DNA of 64,000 nt, from NCBI GenBank assembly GCA_002633005.1, contig NMRA01000314.1:282898-346897 (forward strand), in the 5' to 3' direction. How positions within the stretch are numbered: the stretch's first letter is position 1; each line of letters opens with the position of its first letter. The notes beneath the pieces are model-generated. The model was not told the origin of the DNA. It ran no database searches and saw nothing but the letters and a program-made list of their open reading frames with translations. The position numbers and the translations under genes are program-made. This DNA comes from Phoronis australis (lineage: Eukaryota > Phoronida > Phoronidae). Shown piece by piece: positions 23,981 to 38,089 of this stretch.

Positions 23981-26399
23981 GATTCTAACAGAACACCAAC
24001 CGGGAATCAACCCTTCAGCCACAATCACTGTTCCTCAACTATGAACCAATACGAACCAGCAATTTAAGAACATCACCAGGGACTTAAAACGTATACCACC
24101 TGGGACTCTTGAGTAACAGCTAGAGTTCCTCAAATTTTAGGGTCAGGGAGCCAGCTACAGAGCACTCACCATTCACCAATAGGCTCTAGAAACTCCAGTA
24201 TGTATCACAGCCTTATACTATGCCAACAGTACCTTGCAAGAAGTCCAACTACACAGCTACCAATGAGATTACTCAGCACCATTAACCAGCACCAACTGCT
24301 GCCAGCAGTGGTTACCTAATTGGAGTAGGAACTACACAGCTGACCACAGATTTTCATAGACAGTCAATGGATGTACTCAACAGTACTGATGGAACACTTC
24401 CTGTTGGAGAAGAACAGTATGATACATCAAGGCTAGCTTATTACAGCCTGTCAAAATCTCTGGATAGTATGCTGCCCTGCTCCAAAAACAAAATGGAACC
24501 AGTCAACTAACTGATGCAATGAAGCAAACTCCACTGCATATAGTCACAACAGGGATTATTAAGCAACAGAATAGTCAGTAACATTTCTGCAAAATGTTAT
24601 CTATCCAGACCAGTAACCATGGTGACCTGTTTTGGGTCACGTATTATTTCACCATAAGTAGGACAGTTTAACAAAACCTCACCATGAAGAAACCATCCCT
24701 CCACAAAAACAAATTGCAGCCAAATTCAACAAACACCAAGTTTAATTTAACAAAAGAAGTGTGCCGGATCACTAGGTGGTGTAAGATAAACAATACTGCA
24801 GGGCTCAATCCTCCAACTGTCAAGCCTGGTGAGACACTTAGACACTTCCTGAGATGGTCAAGTGCCAGTCATTACTACTGTCTCTCCAGCTCACTAACGA
24901 ACAGTACCTTGAGACAGTTGCCATGACAATCCCCTTGTACTTGGTTTCACTGATATCAGCTGACATTCATAAATCTGTTCACTACTTGAATCACAACATT
25001 CCAGATAAAAGCTAGGTAATGTAAACACAAGACACAGTGCTAATAAACAATGCCAAGCATGACTGACAAGTGTCTACTGTAAATAGTGTGATAGTCAAGG
25101 TAGTAATGGTTGCCATGGGACAATCCTTCACACCCTGCCATACACTTTTCCTGATTCAGTCAAGACACACATGTGCTGCCAACAGGACCCTATGATTCCC
25201 AGGTGAACACAGTCAAGACATACCTGTCTGCTGGCCACAGAAGCATATGATTCCCAGATAAACTAAGTGAAGAATCTATCACTACAGTTGTGAAATAGCA
25301 GTTGTCTCAGGCTGCTTCAAGTAACCTAGAAATGCCGAGGTCAGCAATTTCCAAAGAACACATTCAAATTCCAAGAACAAGCGGGAGTGCAAACATTAAA
25401 ACAAGAGGGTTGCTTTGCAAAATTTATAAAGACTCTAAGCCACCACCACAGACTACAGTCAATGGAACAATACACAAACTGCCAGACAAGGGACAAAAAA
25501 TCCACCAGACCAAATCCCAGGACACTATCTGTCAAAACTAAGGCAAAAACGGGAACTCAATGATACTTAAATGTCACTTAATATACCATGATGGCACAAA
25601 GAGAAATTCAGGTAAGACTACCATGATTGAAGAGTTTGGTACAACGTACCAGCCACCTTCAACCAATTATTTAACAAGCATACCCTCATTACAGGTAGAT
25701 ATTACGCGCAATGATTGACCAAACCTTCAGTAGTAAATTGTATTTCACTGCTACAACCTTGTCAACACCAGTCTCCAGTAGAGTGCGGTACTTGAGTAGT
25801 GTAGCCCACGACAGGAATAGATAGAACTAAGAACAAGTGACCTTCCTAGGCAAACAAATCAATAACCAGTCTCTACCCAGTCAGCCTAAGACACAAATGA
25901 CGCACATCACGGCATGTTTGCAAAAGATCATTTAGATTTAATTTTCTGTCAATTGAGGTTCAGCCGCCGTGAATGTAAAAGATTTTCGAAGATGAGGTGG
26001 TATACCAAAGTGGCTCTCGATTACAGGAAACATAGGAGTCATCTCTGGTACATATAGGTAGTTACCACTCATTAGCCAGCGTAAACCAGTCAAAAGTGTC
26101 AACATTTTTTCTCACAATGTACGTATAATATCTAAGGTGACCCCTAATACTTCACAGGTTGAAAAGTTCAATTAGTTTGGTAGATAGCTTGGCTAATTTG
26201 GGAAAATACGACACTTATGGATTGAACTTGGTGACATGACACACCCACGGCGCTAGATAGATACAAATGGTCAGTTCCAAATATAGTTCTTACAAAAAAC
26301 TGTAGATTATGGTGCAGTGACTCCCTGATGAAGGAAGTTCAGCATCAGTCATCGTAGTAGCAACAGCATCGTTGCCAAGATCCATCGCTACCATAACAA

Positions 26400-26429
26400 A
26401 GCACAGCACAGCACAGCACAACACAGCAC
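26400..26429. repeat. (CAGCA)n microsatellite
   Basis: Five imperfect cagca/cacag units. Confidence 0.9.
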
Positions 26430-26517
26430 CATCAAACATTTTACAAATCAATTGTCAATCAACAAAAACAACTTCCACTCCATATAAAAACAAATTGCAA
26501 GAAGTTACGCCAAAATT

Positions 26518-26738
26518 GCATCTACTGGGCACTGAGGTGCTGATATGCCCTTTGGATACTACATCTACTGGGTACTGAGGTGCTGATAATGTCCTTTGGA
26601 TACTGCATCCACTGGGCACTGAGGCGCTGAAATGCCTTCTGGTTACTACATCTACTAGGCACTAAGGTGCCGATATGCCTTTTGGATACTACATCTACTG
26701 GGCACTGGGGTGCTGATAATGTCCTTTGGATAATACAT
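26518..26738. repeat. ~45-bp minisatellite, about 5 units
   Basis: Units of gcatctactgggcactgagg, tgctgata, tgccttttggatacta. Opposite-strand ORFs with repeating LSAPQCPVDVVSK-like peptides arise from it. Confidence 0.9.
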
Positions 26739-29700
26739 AAGACAAAGACTAAACCTACTAAGTATTTGTTCACCCTCACATCAACAGCAGCAGTACTCAG
26801 TGCCTTCATACTGATGACATCACCATTTCCCAACACACCACCTTAGACCTGACAGATCATGGGTACTCCTCAATGATACCACCAACTTCTGGAAAAACTT
26901 GGTTGCCACTGGCAACACAGAAGCCAGGATCCAGGTGGCCTCATCATTTCAAACACAGCATGACTGAAGCCACCTATCCCCTCCACAACACCCTTGGCAG
27001 CCTGCTACACACATGTTTACACTTGGTAATTAGACACATCATCTGGGCTCCCTTGGACAGTAAGGTTTAATGTAGCCTCTTCATTTACAAGTCAAATATC
27101 AACAAAAGTAATAATACGTGGGGAAAATTGGAATATTTTGAAATTTTTACATGCTTACAGAAAAAACTGAACAATTTTGTACAAAAACAATCACCATGAC
27201 TAGTGACCTTGAACTACACAACCAACGGGCAATTCAAGACATGACTAGCATAGCAGAGCCATCTGGAAAAGGCGCAGTTCAAATGGTTATCAGTGACATG
27301 GTGCCACATCCTCAACTTTAGAGCATAGACACCATAATGCTACTGAAAGCAGTACTACTGGAACCAATGTAGCATGGTGAGGTATTTAACAGCATGAACT
27401 ATGCAAGAGATGGATGCCACTGCCAAAGCACTGTTGTGAATATCGGAGGGGCTAATTTTGCTCCTAACATACTCAGCTGTACATTCTAATGCAGACAAAC
27501 ATTAGCCTTGCGGAAGGAGTCCCGAGATCCCTGTACCTCCCAGAGGGAGTACTGAGTTCCCTCTTACCTGTACTTCCCAAAGGCACTACTCAGAGTTCCC
27601 ATTACCCACTAAGGAACAGTAAAATATTTGTCTCCTAAGCAGCAGATACAACTACAGGTAATTCCATTACACAGCTGGTGCAACTTGACATTACACTGGA
27701 CAGGCAAGGATCACTGCCCTTAATAATTATCACAAGACAGCCAGTTACCCAGGACACCTTCTGAAAGACCCGCCATTACCAGGAAGTATGTTCTCAACAA
27801 CAATAACAAATGACCATTCAGTAAATACAAGATATAAAAAGACATGTCCTACATTGACAGGAGGACTACAATCATGTCGTCAACGTAGTGTTGAAAGCGT
27901 GCAGAACCCATAACTAACACATAACAATGATATTCACTTATTTATATCTAAATCTCCACCAGCTCCAAGTGAAGGACAACTAACAAAACAAGTAAAAATG
28001 TTGAGAAGTCCGCAGTTCACATCTTGCTGCTGTCTTTTTCAGTCGCTGAATAAACTAGGCATGTTGACATAATGCCTGCCACCTGTCACATGACTTAGTA
28101 TTTTCATATCCACCTGAGACACACTTGGACAAAAAACAAATATGTAGATATCTAAAAATAACACGAACCACCTGAATGAGAATTGCAAACAACACCCTCA
28201 CAAAATTCCAGTCTCCACAGTTTCCTCAGCGCAATCACAAAATTCGCTAACATCATCAAATTCATACACAACAAGCTGGTTGAATGCAAGGAGACAGCTA
28301 CAGAACAGAAGAAAATTAATTAGACCTTGACGTAAAATGAGAGCTGAACTGGTTTGCACAATCTCCACAGTGAAAGTCTGCTTTTCTAGTTGTGGTACAG
28401 ACAGTCCATAGAGTGATTGACCTCGATATATGGAATTAATATGAAGGCATTTTTACTGACCGACTCTCACAATCTACCAGTTACCATTTTTGAAGATAAA
28501 AAAAAACAAATTTACTAGACACCACAAAATGCTTAAGAGAAAGAGCTTATAAACTTGTCAATAGGAAAATGATAAAATTGAAAGGATATCAATCCACCAT
28601 TCACCAAGTTCTAACTCCTGCAACAGTTTTCAAAATAAACTGGACAACTCAACCCACAAAACTTCAATGAAATCGCCATTTCTTTTCCAACAGAACCTGT
28701 CTCAATTCTGGCTAAATCTCAACAAAATCCTGAAAGATGGTGCTCCACTCATTTTGGTGAAATCGAACTTTCTTTGAAGTCCATTCATAAATAAACAGTT
28801 ATCAAACTCTGTTCAAGTTTGCCAGAGGCCTACAGGCTCTGTTGCTGACAGTCTTGTTTATTTTGAAAACTATGCAGTAGATATCAGGTGTTGGCCCAGT
28901 CAGGGTCTCAGCCACTGTCATCCAAAGACAAACTGAACATATGAAAGACAAGACAGGGGTAACAAGAGGGATGTATACAAGTTTACAATCCAACAATCAA
29001 ATGACAAACCACCGTGTACTTCCAATTGGGAACTGACCAACAGAATCACCCACGTTTCACAAGGGTTAGAGTCACAAGCTATTCTCCTAGAACCAACACT
29101 AGCCTTTATGGCAACTGTGTTGCACGACACTAATTATCTCCAACAAAGGAGAGCCTGTTGATCCAGCCAGTGAATACTCTTTAGGCATTCAATCCACACA
29201 AGATGCCCATGAGGACCATCCTGGCCATCCTCTGCAGTTACTCCACAGCAAATAAACACTCCAGTATCATCAAAATTGGCCAGGATCTGGATAGTCTACA
29301 CCACAGCAATCCTGCTGCTTTCAAAACAGTTCATAAATTTCCCTTTCAAGTCTAATTAAGGACCCGGCTCTTCTCTCTCCCACTTGCAACAGTTACAAGA
29401 TACACACAATAATTCTCCCACAGTGGACGGGGTTCACCAACTGTCAGAATGTGGACACTAACATCCAAATTTTAGAACTGCTTGACTGACCAGTGTAAGA
29501 CAGTTGTTAACAGATGAAACAACAAAACAAAAGGGAGAGAAGAGAGCTGATGGTTGACCAGAGATTCTGATGGAGAGGTACTACAGAAAATTTGTAATCT
29601 ACTATCCAACCCTTGTTTAATATTTTCTGTCTAACTTCTCTCTACATGTGTCCAGGAGTGGAGCAACAGGGGCTCCAGGGCCATGTGTGCTCATGTATTG

Positions 29701-30539
29701 TTGCCATGGAGGCCAGACCAACCTTGCACATTTATCCTACAGTTGGGCATTTTGCTGGAAATTTTAATTTCTAACAAAACAGTCACAGACAATAAACCAA
29801 CATGAGCATAAAGTTCTACAACTGGGACTAAAACTTTGAATATGTCAATAAAGGGACTTACTACGCAAACAAAAAAGCAAATATTACGGATGAAAGCAGA
29901 CCCCTACATCTGACCACTCTGCTACACATCACAACAGCACCTTATGTCAGCTCTTTGACAACATGCAAAACCAACAAAATTTTGGAAATGTTTAGCCCAG
30001 CCTGCTTATACTCAAAAAGGCTTGTTGTAAACATAGGCATTTACAGGCAGTGCTGACAAATGGATACAGGGTTCTGTTCAATATTCCAGGCGAGATTGTT
30101 GACGTCAATTGGGCTATCTGTGGCTACACTTGGGGGAAATAGACAAGAAGAAATATGTTATGTTGAGAAAGCCATGCAATCAATAGAGCAGACCAGCTCT
30201 CTTTTAACACAGCTCAGAGAATGATGCTATTAATACCAGGTTATGAAGCTGGTGTTTGTTCTAAAAACAGTCAACATGGTGAGAACATGCAAAACCAGAT
30301 GGGAAAGAAAATACCAGAAAATGAACTGCACTTGTTGGACAAGACTATGTGAACATTATGTATTGCAACGTTTTGTAACTATTTTAGATTTTTATGCTAG
30401 ATGAAAATGTTATCAGCTTCCTAATTATATTAGCAGAATTGATCATCATGGAACAGGCATTAGTCAAACTTAGATTCACCAATGCACTTTTAAGAATGAA
30501 AAGAGCAAGACAGAACATTGATATATGCGCCCACCATTG

Positions 30540-30960
30540 CACCTGAAGGGTGATATTCTAGGGCTATTTATTAGTATCATAAAAATGACCATTAGATGGA
30601 CCAGAATATGTCAAGCATGTCTAAAAATGGAAAGGTGGCTTCTGCCAAATAGAAAGCTGTGAATGAAATTTGATAAAAATCAGTTACGGAACAAAGATTA
30701 CAGGAGCAAACATTGAAAAAATTGACATCACAAAGTGGTGAAGTGGTCATCTGACTTGTCCACGTGTTGTGAAGTTCATAGGAATGCACTTGCCAAACGT
30801 CCCAAAGATCTTGCAAGGGGGGGAGATGACTTTATCGAATTTCTTGAAAAACAAAGAAGTCTAACTTTACATAGGCAAAAGTGAAAACTAAAATTGCCTC
30901 TAGGAGACGCAGTAGTAGTCAGAGCTGTTCAAAAGTCGTGGGCAGTTGTCACGTTCCCAG
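30540..30960. repeat. diverged relative of the 8.6-9.8 kb array
   Basis: Shares ttagtatcataaaaatg, ccattagatgg.cagaat, aaaatggaaaggtgg, ttgccaaa..tc.caaagatc and an A-rich run before ttgcctctaggagacgcag. The CTCF-like core is degenerate here. Confidence 0.55.
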
Positions 30961-31374
30961 GATAATACTTGAAGGTCGAAAGTGGTCACAGCAGCTGTAT
31001 AGCTCAGGTTAACGGACCATGTAAGAGTAAGTGTCCACTCACAACTTCCCGAAACTTGTGGTTTAAGAGACCCACCTCCCCTATTTCTAGGCTTACCGAG
31101 GACGTTAACCTGGAACGTACGTGCGCGTTTACACACATCACAGAATTCTCAGAACAAAAGCTAATTAAATGTAAATGTCACAAAGACAACACAATTATTA
31201 AATAAACATGGGCATTTTTTAATACTGGGTGTACACTACAGCTGTGATGTGACAACACAGAGTGAAATTAACCTGCAACATTAACTCTTGATCTTAAATG
31301 TCCTCAGGTCCATGAACACCACTAGTGATTGATCACATGACTACAGTGACTGGCAGAAATCCTGCCTTAAATCC

Positions 31375-31560
31375 CACCCACTACTAATTGGGTCAAGCTG
31401 AAATCACTAGCATCAAACAGGAATAAATCAAATTAGCAGAGAGAATCTTTCTGTCGAAGTTATCAATCAACTCCCTTCACTCCACAGTTTACCAGGAGAT
31501 AGGAAAACAAACTTCCACTATTAAAAAACAACAACAAAGGGTTCTAACCCAAAGCAATAG
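31375..31560. repeat. dispersed repeat shared with 46040-46222
   Basis: Both segments contain taattgggtcaagc (or taattaggtcaagcc), atcaa, a gaatctttctgtcgaagt-type block, and a ctccacagttt block followed by gggtt. Diverged; class unknown. Confidence 0.5.
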
Positions 31561-31689
31561 TTTTGAAAGGTGGCGCTCATGGAGGGGGGTGGGTGGGTTA
31601 AGAGGTTAAAATATAAAACAACTCAAGCTAATCTGACAACCAAAAGACTGTCCATTGAGAAATGATTTGTAAAGAAAAGGTTGGATGAC

Positions 31690-32260
31690 TAAATCCCTTG
31701 ATAAATAATAATAACAATAATAAACTTTATTTATAGACGATAAAATACAATAGATATAAATATGTTTTAGCCAAAGGCTAATGTACAGCATGGTCCTCTG
31801 TAGCAAAAATTAAATTAAATAAATCAAGATAGATAAATAAATAAAATAAATTAAGTTACAATAAATCAAACAGTATTTACAAATTGGATTTACAGACTTA
31901 ATTAAAAATAAATAAATAAGCAAATAAATAAAAACTTTTATATGGTATGTACATTGGAGCGACAAAAAGGAGAGGCAGCTATGACGACCATAGGTACCTA
32001 ATGAGTAAGTATCTGAAATGATCGTAACGATCAGCCTCCTTTAGACTGTTTGGCAAGTTATTCCACTGTTGAAAATAGCCTAAATAAAGGACTTAGAATA
32101 AAACGAAGTTCTGTGTTTAGGCAAAACCAAATTGTTTGAGGTAGAAAATCTTCTCCTGATTTGGTGGCTACTTCGAACAAGTACGAAGTTACGAAATAAA
32201 TAAGTTGGTTTGTTACTATTCCAAGAATCAGTATTGGTCTATTCTAAGAATCAGTGAAGT
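31690..32260 (-). mobile_element. non-LTR retrotransposon 3' fragment (degenerate)
   Basis: Read on the minus strand, about 32190-31980 encodes a broken reverse-transcriptase C terminus: NNLVLPKHRTSFYSKSFI, a stop, then after a frame change QQWNNLPNSLKEADRYDHFR and YLLIRYLWSS-stop. LP..RT...SF followed by WN.LP is the usual end of CR1/Jockey-like LINE polymerases. Downstream (31690-31930) the sequence is A/T-rich with (TAA)n and (AAAT)n, like a LINE 3' tail. The copy is 5'-truncated and inactive; the clade is a guess. Confidence 0.75.
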
Positions 32261-32544
32261 TTCAGTGACAATAGCAGTCTCAAGCTTTAATGACCAGTGA
32301 CAGGGACATTGATTGCAGAGTCAATGACCTTCACATCTAAATATTGCCTGGCTTTATCAACTATCAAATTTGATTACTTGATGCATGATTAACAACAAAT
32401 AATTACACATTCAAATATTGATAAAATCAAATAAACCAATATCACATTATCAAGCAATTGCTTGGCAAACTTTATGTCTGGGCAACAGGCTGTTACGCAC
32501 TTAGAGAAATGAATAAATGAAAGATTATTACTGAAAAATGATGA

Positions 32545-32645
32545 GAATGATGGGGCTGGTGGTGGTGATGATGGTAGTGATGATGGTGCAGGTGGTGGTG
32601 GAGGTGGTGGTGGTGAGGTGGTGGTGAGATGGTTAGAGTAATGGT
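32545..32645. repeat. (GGT/GAT)n low-complexity tract
   Basis: Imperfect ggtggtgatgatgg-type trinucleotide repeats. The Pro/His-rich minus-strand ORFs across it are artefacts. Confidence 0.9.
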
Positions 32646-34807
32646 TGGTGAAATAGAATGACAAATGATGGCAATGACTGTGGTGACAACAACGATCAAA
32701 AACATACTTGTACAGTAAAAGATAAATCAACAAAAGTGCATTGAGGAATCCGTCAATAAAAGAGCAATCATCTAATCAGAAAATCTAGACTAACTGAAAA
32801 CCAAAGGGTGGCAGTGACAAAGTGATAGCGCATGCCAGATCAGCCTTTGACAAGATATATTTACAGATTGAAATACACAAGATTCCTTCAAACTCTGCAA
32901 ATTATTATATAAAAAATGTCGGTCATAGTTTTGAAACCAAACAGCTCCTAATTCTGCCGTCTTGTGCCTGGATCTTCACAAAAATCAATAGGTTTCTAAA
33001 ATTACTGTGATAGAAATTCTGCACGCATTTAGGTTAGTTTAGAAATGAGCCTGGAATCCTGCAAACAATATGTGGCAGACGATTAACACTGAACTGTAAG
33101 GGCTCTGAGGAGCGACGCTTGGCGCCAAAGCACTCATTAAAAAATGGCTGCCACAATGCCACCTTGTGTCCGATTTTGCCCAAAAGCAATAAGCCGTGGA
33201 ATATGTCATTGTCATTCAAAAGAAAAATGCAACCAATATGATAGGCCATAAAAGTGCAGCAAGATCTATCTACCAAATTTCAGAAAGATCAAGGGACACG
33301 CAAGATATGGAATGAGAAATCAAGTAATTAAATACATGTAGCTGTCATCGGAAAATATTGAATACTTGACAACAGTACTGTAAGTTGTAGTGAAAAATGC
33401 ATGGCATAGTTCAGTTAGTACTTGATGACATCTATCCTGATGACATCTATCCACATAACAAATTTCTAACAGCAGAATTATGGTACCACAAAATGGAAAA
33501 TCGGAAATGGCTGCCTTACCGACATCTTACATCCAATATCAACCAAAAATGAGGCCTCGATATATTTACAGGACATGCGTGGTGTGACAATTTCATGCCA
33601 ACTAGACGAGAAATGCGACCTGTAGCATGTGAACAAAAACTTTAAGAGACTTGGCGAAAAATTTCGTCCAGTAATAATGCTCTCCTGGTAGCAAACTTAA
33701 CTTTCGTGAAGCTATCTCAAAGGACACCAGAAAGAGGCCACGAGAAATCTACCAATAAAAGAGAAGTTTAGCAAACAAAGAAACAGAAAGAGAAACAAAC
33801 ATTCCATCACAGAGTAGTAGAGGTGGCAAAACATTTGATACTAAACAATTACATGTTAGGAGAGATGAAATCAACAACATTCTAATACACACACTGACTA
33901 GTAAATTAACCAGGAGTCAATCTAGGAGAATTCCTTGCACTAAGAATATTGAAAAGGTGAGATTTAATTCTCCAAAACAAAACACCAACTGTGTACTTTT
34001 CAGCTTGTCAGTACTGCAGTACTCTGTGATAAACACGTGTGTTGTGTGTGCATGTGGGCGCGTGTGTGTACTGGTGCTGTGGAATTAATTTCAATTATGT
34101 TTAAAATGTCTAACATGTGTGAACTGCTTTAGAATTCCCAGTGAAGTTATTAATACCCATAATGCATCCTCCAGCATGTTTCAGCCACTGCGAATGTTGC
34201 CAGTGAGTAGGCATCCAACACTCCAAGAAAGTATCTTTAATAATCATGCCAGAAATATCACAAATACCCAAAGTTAAACATGCTTTGGGGCAACCATGAC
34301 AACAACAATCACAGCGAAACAAGAAAAAAATTATATAACCTTTGTTTAATTTAATGAGCATGACTATTGACTTAGTCAAAATTATTAACAGTTATTACCA
34401 TAAGATTATCAAAGTAAAAAGACCTGTTTCTGCCATTAATATAACAACAACAATGTTATAATGAGTGCCATATTTCAAAAGTCCTAACAGTGATATTATA
34501 CTACTTAAAACTGATCTAGACATTAGTTATGGTAAACTAGGCAAGTTATGGTAAACATTATACAATATGGCAGAAAGGTGAAATTTCATTTTGTCAAAAT
34601 CCTCAACAAAAATAATTTTTCAACAAAATCTACTTTTTATGGCATAGCTATCACGTTTGGTAAAATTTCGGAGAATTTGCAACAATGTGACAAGCCTTTG
34701 AAAAATAGAAATGGGCAATTTTAGCATTTATTTTTGTCCCCAATCGAAAAACATTACCGTAAATACCAACATGGCCACATTTCTGCTATAACAGATATAT
34801 ATATATG

Positions 34808-34887
34808 ACAAGTGTATAACGAGTGTATAACAGGTGTATAACGGGTGTATAACGGGAGTATAACATGTGTATAACGGGTGTATAACA
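34808..34887. repeat. 11-bp tandem array
   Basis: Seven copies of gtgtataacgg with minor changes, next to a short (TA)n at 34796-34806. Confidence 0.95.
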
Positions 34888-35109
34888 GCCCTCATAACTC
34901 AACACGATTTTGACACGACAAATCTTTGAGTTATATTTAAAATGGACAGTATTGGTTTTAGGACCAAAAATGCATTTTGGGAATAATTATTGTATGATAC
35001 TAACTTCTTGACGTTAATAGGCTATAAAACAACAAAAGTTGTGGTGCTTTTGTGATTTGGGTACAAATCGCCGTTATCTAACACAAGACATTCACTGATA
35101 TCAAAGTTG

Positions 35110-35250
35110 GTGACTTTACCAGCTAAAGTGATTAAGGCACTCTGCTATTCATTAAGTGGGGTTAAACTACGCCAGCAAAGCACTAGACTGCAATCGTGCG
35201 GAGAGCAGATTCGATTCCACGCTGAAGCTGATCTCAGAAAAACACTTTTC
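35110..35250 (+). repeat. possible tRNA-derived SINE fragment
   Basis: A box-A-like stretch (agctaaagtgattaaggc, about 35121) and a box-B match (gattcgattcc, 35208-35218) flank aagcactagactgcaatcgt, which looks like a tRNA anticodon-arm region. The A-to-B distance is larger than in a tRNA, so an internal duplication or insertion is likely. No intact tRNA cloverleaf can be drawn. Confidence 0.4.
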
Positions 35251-35675
35251 TTTTTAGAATGAAGCACATTATAGGAGACTTATATTATGGAACGCAAGAA
35301 AGATATCAAAGGTTCCATTGAAAGGACTGTTAGTCGATGACATTAAAAATGGACGTAAGTATTGACAAATTTTGATGAAAAGTTAGAAATGATGAATGGA
35401 GGGCACAGCTGACAAAAGGAGACACATTCTCCTGGTTTTCATGGTTGTTCTCGCATGCATGCGGTTTATGTGAATCTGCTCACAATAATGAACTACTGAC
35501 AACTCCCCGACCATCACTTGTTATAGACTGACTGAGCCGGACCATAATACAACCATCATTCGTTGTGACTGCCAGCTTCACAGAACTCACTTTAAGAGTA
35601 CACATCTCATTAAGAAAGTATATTTCTAACTATTGCTAACTTACTTCCCACTATAAACACGCATAATAATTAGTT

Positions 35676-35752
35676 ATGTCGACCACTGCACAGCACTCGT
35701 CCACCTTAAGTATGTCGACCACTGCACAGCACAGCACTCGTCCACCTTAAGT
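35676..35752. repeat. ~38-bp direct duplication
   Basis: tatgtcgaccactgcacagc acting with actcgtccaccttaag appears twice in tandem, the second with an extra acagc. Confidence 0.9.
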
Positions 35753-36150
35753 TCAAACGCAGCAAACTATACATAACCTACAGCAACATCAGTTACACCA
35801 TCACAGGAAACATACACATTAATTGTCATTTTATTAAAAACCAAGAACACCTCAATTCACAATGGTCTCCTTAGAGTTTGGTCCAAACAATCATATTTGA
35901 TGCTACACAAACCCCAAGCCAGACAAGACACAGGCGACACCTATTGCCTAACTCTCAAACTAACAAGACAACAGACACATGCAGGCACTCACACACATGC
36001 ACATACATTCCTTATTTTAACACAGACAATTCATGTTTCAGTTCACAATGACGACTCTTTACAGTCTGGACAACACCATTCTACTTGACATTCATATTCA
36101 AAAACAGTCCCAGTCAGTCTTCACTCAAGAGACATCTATTGTCTATCTCT

Positions 36151-36188
36151 CACACGCACGCACGCACGCACACACACACACACACAGT
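36151..36188. repeat. (CACG)n(CA)n microsatellite
   Basis: Simple repeat, 38 bp, 140 bp left of the RKWLT exon on the plus strand. Confidence 0.95.
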
Positions 36189-36328
36189 GTCATTATTGGT
36201 TGACACCAAGAAAGATTCGGCTCACACAATGATGCCTTCCTTAACAGTAAGAACAACACTGTATTCATGACACCAGCTAATTAAGACACAAGCCCCACCT
36301 ATTGTCCACTAGCCAAACAAATGCCTAC

Positions 36329-36485
36329 CTTCCAAGAACTGAATACGCCTTCACTGGTCAGTCTTTGCTCAGACCTTGGCTTGATCCTGGACATCTCGGG
36401 GGTAGTGGGGGCTGCCAGAGGTTGACGGGGACTGTCACTCTTGGTCTGCGCACCGATCTTACGCACGGGGTTAGTCAGCCATTTC
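36329..36485 (-). CDS. trio: TRIO-like exon with the RKWLTNPVRK linker signature
   Basis: 157 nt from acceptor gcccag|GAAATGG to donor TGGAAG|gtaggc, completing the split Arg and then giving 52 codons. It opens (R)KWLTNPVRKIGAQTK, the most diagnostic linear motif of the TRIO/Kalirin family in this window; vertebrate proteins have a near-identical RKWLTSPVR-type sequence here. The rest (SDSPRQPLAAPTTPEMS...) is Pro/Ser/Thr-rich, with a short basic and hydrophobic end (LTSEGVFSSWK). It ends in phase 0. The following intron is 23.9 kb, the longest in the window. Confidence 0.93.
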
Positions 36486-38089
36486 CTGGGCAAGCAACAG
36501 ATACGCAATGATGCAACAAAACCTTATGAAGAGTAAAACTGTATGAAGAGAGCATGAACTACACTTCATGCTGCTACCAGCCGTATTATATTTCCATAAA
36601 AACATTGGCGGAAAGTAAAAAAGCACGCGATGTCAAGATAAAAATAGCGGCCATTAAGATGAAGCGATAGGAGTATCATGTGTAAATTGAAGGTCTCATC
36701 ACAGCTCAGTGGCTTGTACAAATCAGCATTAGACAGTGAACGCAGTTCTACACAGATAGCTCAGTACTACACAGATAGCGTTGATAGCAAAATGCACCCT
36801 GGAATGCTCATTTCCTTGAAAACTGTGGTCAAAACAGAATTGTGAAACTGAAGCACAGCTTGTTTTATAATTTAGTGGAAAACATCTCTGCAGCATCTAA
36901 AGATACAATAAGATATGATGCGAAAAGTATTCGAATTTAGCTAACTTCGGAACACCATAACACAGAAATGGCTGATCGGATTCAGACTTTTAGATACTAT
37001 GCTCAATACATTGTTCTCTAAAACATTAATAGGAATTTTTATTAAAATGTTCTTCTTTTGCATAAAAAAGCTACCAAAATTAGGACTTCTACTATGTTAC
37101 TAAAAATGTCAAAACTTTAACAAGACGAAAACAAAACAATAATTTAGAAAATTGCAACCGTTATCTTAAACATTTATATCAAACAAAGTTTGGTTATTGA
37201 TCTGACTTTCTCCTATGAACGTATCTTTCTTTTTCCGATTTTTCCAAAGACATGTTCAATTAAATGTACTGGGTTTCTACTTTCAGAAAATAGACTTTTA
37301 CAATGTTAAAATTTAGATATATAGCTATATACATAGATATGTTAATAAAGTTTCCACACAACAGTTCAAATCCATGCTATAAAAATAATTACAGGGCGTC
37401 TCCCAAATCAAGCATTTAAGGAAACCATATATGCTAAGGGTCAACTATATCTATGGTACTTGGAATGCCACAAATGGATAAACTCATGATTCTCAGTAAT
37501 ATGTACTATTTACAAATCAACAACTGGATAAATGGAAATGACATTTTTTAAAACACTTCATTCAAAACTAACTTTGATATCACTTGCTCTAAGTAAATGA
37601 GTCATTCCATCAGACTACTAATCAGATATTACATAATCCATAACGATGACTCCATTTAAACTAATCCATAGATTTCAAACAACAGTGGCTAAGTCCGACA
37701 AGAGGAAAATGTTAGGTGTGCTTCGACAAAGATTCGGACTATCAATTTCTAAGACGGACGTGTTCAAGCCCATCAACTGCAGGTTCCAATGCTCGCAGAT
37801 CTAACTTCAAGAACTGGTAAACGTATAGAGATGACATAGTGGAAACGAGGAGTATAAGAATATGATTTCAGTTTCTTTGAATCATTGTAAATCTGAACCA
37901 GTGCTGTCTAAAAAAGGTCTGTCGCCACGTCAAAAGTCACTTTGCCGAATGAGTTATCGAAGCATAAAGTACAAATCCGTTTTCATTTGAATAAATATTT
38001 TACAGCGACCAGCATTAATTATAGACCAGAACAGAAGAGAGTTGATCAGCCGCCGAGAGTTAGAGAAGTGACACGTGAACACAACTTAC
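36486..38089 (-). other. TRIO-like intron, 1.6 kb
   Basis: AT-rich intron between the two linker exons with consensus splice sites. No repeat or further exon is recognisable. Confidence 0.7.

Larger units (their letters stand above)
12426..36328 (-). other. TRIO-like intron, 23.9 kb
   Basis: A large intron between the RKWLT exon and the 60-nt linker exon. Identified contents are listed separately. Stretches 21100-26500 and 27620-30540 are AT-rich, rich in tacca/aacca-type sequence on the plus strand, and hold no exon or repeat that I can name apart from the CTCF-like site at 23157. A nested plus-strand gene is conceivable (see 13831) but not shown. Confidence 0.6.

Noticed and set aside
30900-31136. 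Possible extra TRIO linker exon (GKPRNRGGGSLKPQVSG)
   Set aside because: It has an acceptor-like ttccag and donor-like gtgagt, but the frame and boundaries do not fit neighbouring exon phases convincingly and no family motif is present.
35110-35250. Functional tRNA gene
   Set aside because: A- and B-box-like sequences are too far apart and no acceptor stem pairs, so at best it is a SINE or tRNA relic.
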